IMG/VR virus record: IMGVR_UViG_3300032050_000222
Location: 1-47,764 of that record
DNA length: 47,764 nucleotides
Reading direction: 5' to 3' (one strand)
From: a virus
The number at the start of each line of letters is the position of its first letter. Position 1 is the first letter of the stretch. The translations under genes were made by a program, and so were the position numbers. The notes beneath the pieces were generated by a model, which had not been told where the DNA came from, made no database searches, and worked only from the letters and a program-made list of their open reading frames with translations. Below, in pieces: positions 46,328-47,764 of the stretch.

Positions 46328-47764
46328 ATGTCCACGTACTCGACAAACCTCAAGATTGAACTGATCGGCACGGGTGAGCAGTCCGGCACGTGGGGCGCGA
46401 CGACCAACACGAACCTCGGCTCCCTTATCGAAGAAGCTATCGCTGGCTACGTGACGCAGGCCGTGACGGACGGGTCGCCAACCGTTCTGACGATTCCAAA
46501 CGGAGCCTCCTCTAATGGCCGCAACTACGTCATCGAGCTCACCGGAGCTCTGACAGCAGCCCGCACCGTGGAGGTTCCTGCGGTTGATAAGCCCTACATC
46601 TTCTTTAACAACACGACTGGCGGTTTCGCCGTCACGGTTAAAGTCTCTGGTCAGACGGGCGTGGCGATTGCCAACGGCAAGAAGGCCATCGTCTATGCCA
46701 ACAGCACGGATGTCATCGAGGTCGCCAACGCTCCTGTCACGGAGGCGGGAACGCAGACCCTGACAAACAAGACGCTTACCAGTCCGGTTCTGGTTACTCC
46801 TGCACTTGGAACCCCTGCTTCCGGTGTGCTGACCAATGTCACGGGCTTGCCTCTGACCACGGGTGTGACGGGAACGCTGCCGGTCGCTAATGGCGGCACT
46901 GGCGCAACAACGCTGACGGCGAACAACGTGGTTCTGGGGAACGGCACCAGCGCACCATTGTTTGTGGCCCCCGGCACTTCTGGTAATGTGTTGTCTTCTG
47001 ATGGCACAACTTGGACCTCTTCCGCCCCGACTGCGGGCGGTCTATCTTACATTTTCACCACTACTCCGGTGACGGCTACAAATAACCAAGGCGTGCTGGC
47101 TGACACCTCGGCGGGGGCTTTCACAGTAACTTTGCCCTCTACACCTACTACCGGCGCTCAGGTAGTAGTGGCTGACGCTGGAGGTGCTTGGGGCACGAAC
47201 AACCTTACCGTCGCGCGCAACGGCTCCACCATCAGCGGGCTCGCAGAAAACTTGGTGTGCGACATCTCCGGCGCGAGCGTGCAGTTCGTCTATGACGGCA
47301 CGACTTGGGAGATCTATGCTCAGGTCGGCGGGAATGGTGGTACAGCCGTTACATTAGATGGCGTCCAAACCCTTACAAATAAGACGCTAACTAGCCCGGT
47401 ACTAACCACCCCCGCGCTTGGAACGCCTGCTTCCGGCGTGCTGACCAACGTGACAGGCCTTCCGCTGACGACGGGTGTGACAGGTACGCTTCCTATTGCT
47501 AACGGCGGCACAGGAAGCACGGCAACTCCTACTGCTGGTGGGGTTGTTTATGGTACGGGTACTGTGCAGGCGATCACAACTGCGGGCACTTCCGGTCAGG
47601 TTCTGCAAAGTAACGGTGCTTCGGCCCCTAGTTGGGCAACTCCAAGCACTGGCGCTCTTACGCTGCTTTCCACCGTCACCGCCTCCAATTCGGCAACGGT
47701 TGATGTTGAAACGACGTTTAGCAGCACTTACGATGCGTATTTAATAGTAGGTAGTGGGATTACG
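46328..47764 (+). CDS. Tail fibre protein, 3' truncated by the window
   Basis: AGGAG precedes the ATG at 46328 and the frame stays open to the end of the window (about 479 codons seen). The N-terminus [20 protein letters not shown] is a typical virion-attachment domain. A module beginning [13 protein letters not shown], continuing through [19 protein letters not shown] and ending ANGGTG, occurs twice (about 46757 and 47368), as in many marine-phage tail fibres. The receptor-binding end is beyond the window. Confidence 0.88.
   Translation, partial: MSTYSTNLKIELIGTGEQSGTWGATTNTNLGSLIEEAIAGYVTQAVTDGSPTVLTIPNGASSNGRNYVIELTGALTAARTVEVPAVDKPYIFFNNTTGGFAVTVKVSGQTGVAIANGKKAIVYANSTDVIEVANAPVTEAGTQTLTNKTLTSPVLVTPALGTPASGVLTNVTGLPLTTGVTGTLPVANGGTGATTLTANNVVLGNGTSAPLFVAPGTSGNVLSSDGTTWTSSAPTAGGLSYIFTTTPVTATNNQGVLADTSAGAFTVTLPSTPTTGAQVVVADAGGAWGTNNLTVARNGSTISGLAENLVCDISGASVQFVYDGTTWEIYAQVGGNGGTAVTLDGVQTLTNKTLTSPVLTTPALGTPASGVLTNVTGLPLTTGVTGTLPIANGGTGSTATPTAGGVVYGTGTVQAITTAGTSGQVLQSNGASAPSWATPSTGALTLLSTVTASNSATVDVETTFSSTYDAYLIVGSGIT

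Noticed and set aside
1-47764. tRNA genes, CRISPR arrays, integrase, insertion sequences
   Set aside because: None was seen by eye; no cloverleaf, no regularly spaced repeats with unique spacers, no transposase or recombinase motif. A tool-based scan would be needed to exclude a tRNA.

Overview
The window is a 47.8-kb piece of a tailed double-stranded DNA phage genome, cut at both ends inside virion genes. It is most like a podovirus of an alphaproteobacterium. The host inference rests on a GcrA-family regulator (18887-19435), because GcrA is an alphaproteobacterial cell-cycle factor. It is supported by the GC-rich sequence and by a bacterial parS-type site in the consensus form also used in Alphaproteobacteria. 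The short-tail inference rests on a very large internal virion protein, a large portal, adaptor-like proteins and the absence of any tape-measure, sheath or long-tail gene.

Layout. (1) 1-7135, + strand: the end of one virion gene and a 2260-residue polyvalent virion protein carrying a ParB-like (DdrB-like) domain and an HEXXH metallopeptidase motif. (2) 7139-8774: a repeat and hairpin region, then an SNF2-like helicase on the - strand, whose promoter is back to back with the promoter of the next block. (3) 8799-16141, + strand: replication block with an SSB-like protein, an archaeo-eukaryotic type primase, an SF1 helicase, family A DNA polymerase and a winged-helix regulator that appears to have a leaderless mRNA. 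(4) 16138-20803, - strand: about sixteen small overlapping accessory genes, including a GcrA-like regulator, a dNTP diphosphohydrolase-like protein, a secreted nuclease, three tandem paralogues and a KGG-repeat protein. (5) 20870-21185: an AT-rich control region. (6) 21186-22549, + strand: small terminase, an out-of-frame overlapping VRR-NUC-like nuclease and an HTH protein. (7) 22642-25386, - strand: a small protein plus a CobS-like AAA+ ATPase and a vWA-like partner, inserted between the two terminase genes. (8) 25387-26156: 770 bp with no credible gene but dense signals: twelve CTGTCA words in one orientation, a repeated GC-rich palindrome, an AT-rich inverted repeat and a perfect 16-bp parS. 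(9) 26157-47764, + strand: large terminase, portal, transglycosylase, a phosphoribosyltransferase/beta-propeller fusion, lysis genes (endolysin with a membrane tail, Rz/Rz1), a GroES-like co-chaperonin, scaffold, major capsid, a bidirectional-looking terminator, head decoration genes, a run of small basic KGGM proteins, adaptor genes and tail-fibre genes running off the end.

How the parts fit. Divergent sigma70-type promoters near 8.7 kb, and promoters near 15.7, 16.8 and 20.8 kb, would let host RNA polymerase transcribe the replication and host-takeover genes. No phage RNA polymerase is seen in this window. The late block packages DNA, folds capsid (phage GroES beside scaffold and capsid), decorates the head, builds the connector and lyses the cell. 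The features least explained by known phage biology are the parS site with its CTGTCA cluster, the PRTase/beta-propeller gene in the structural block, and the AAA+/vWA pair. All functions are read from motifs and context; no database search was run.
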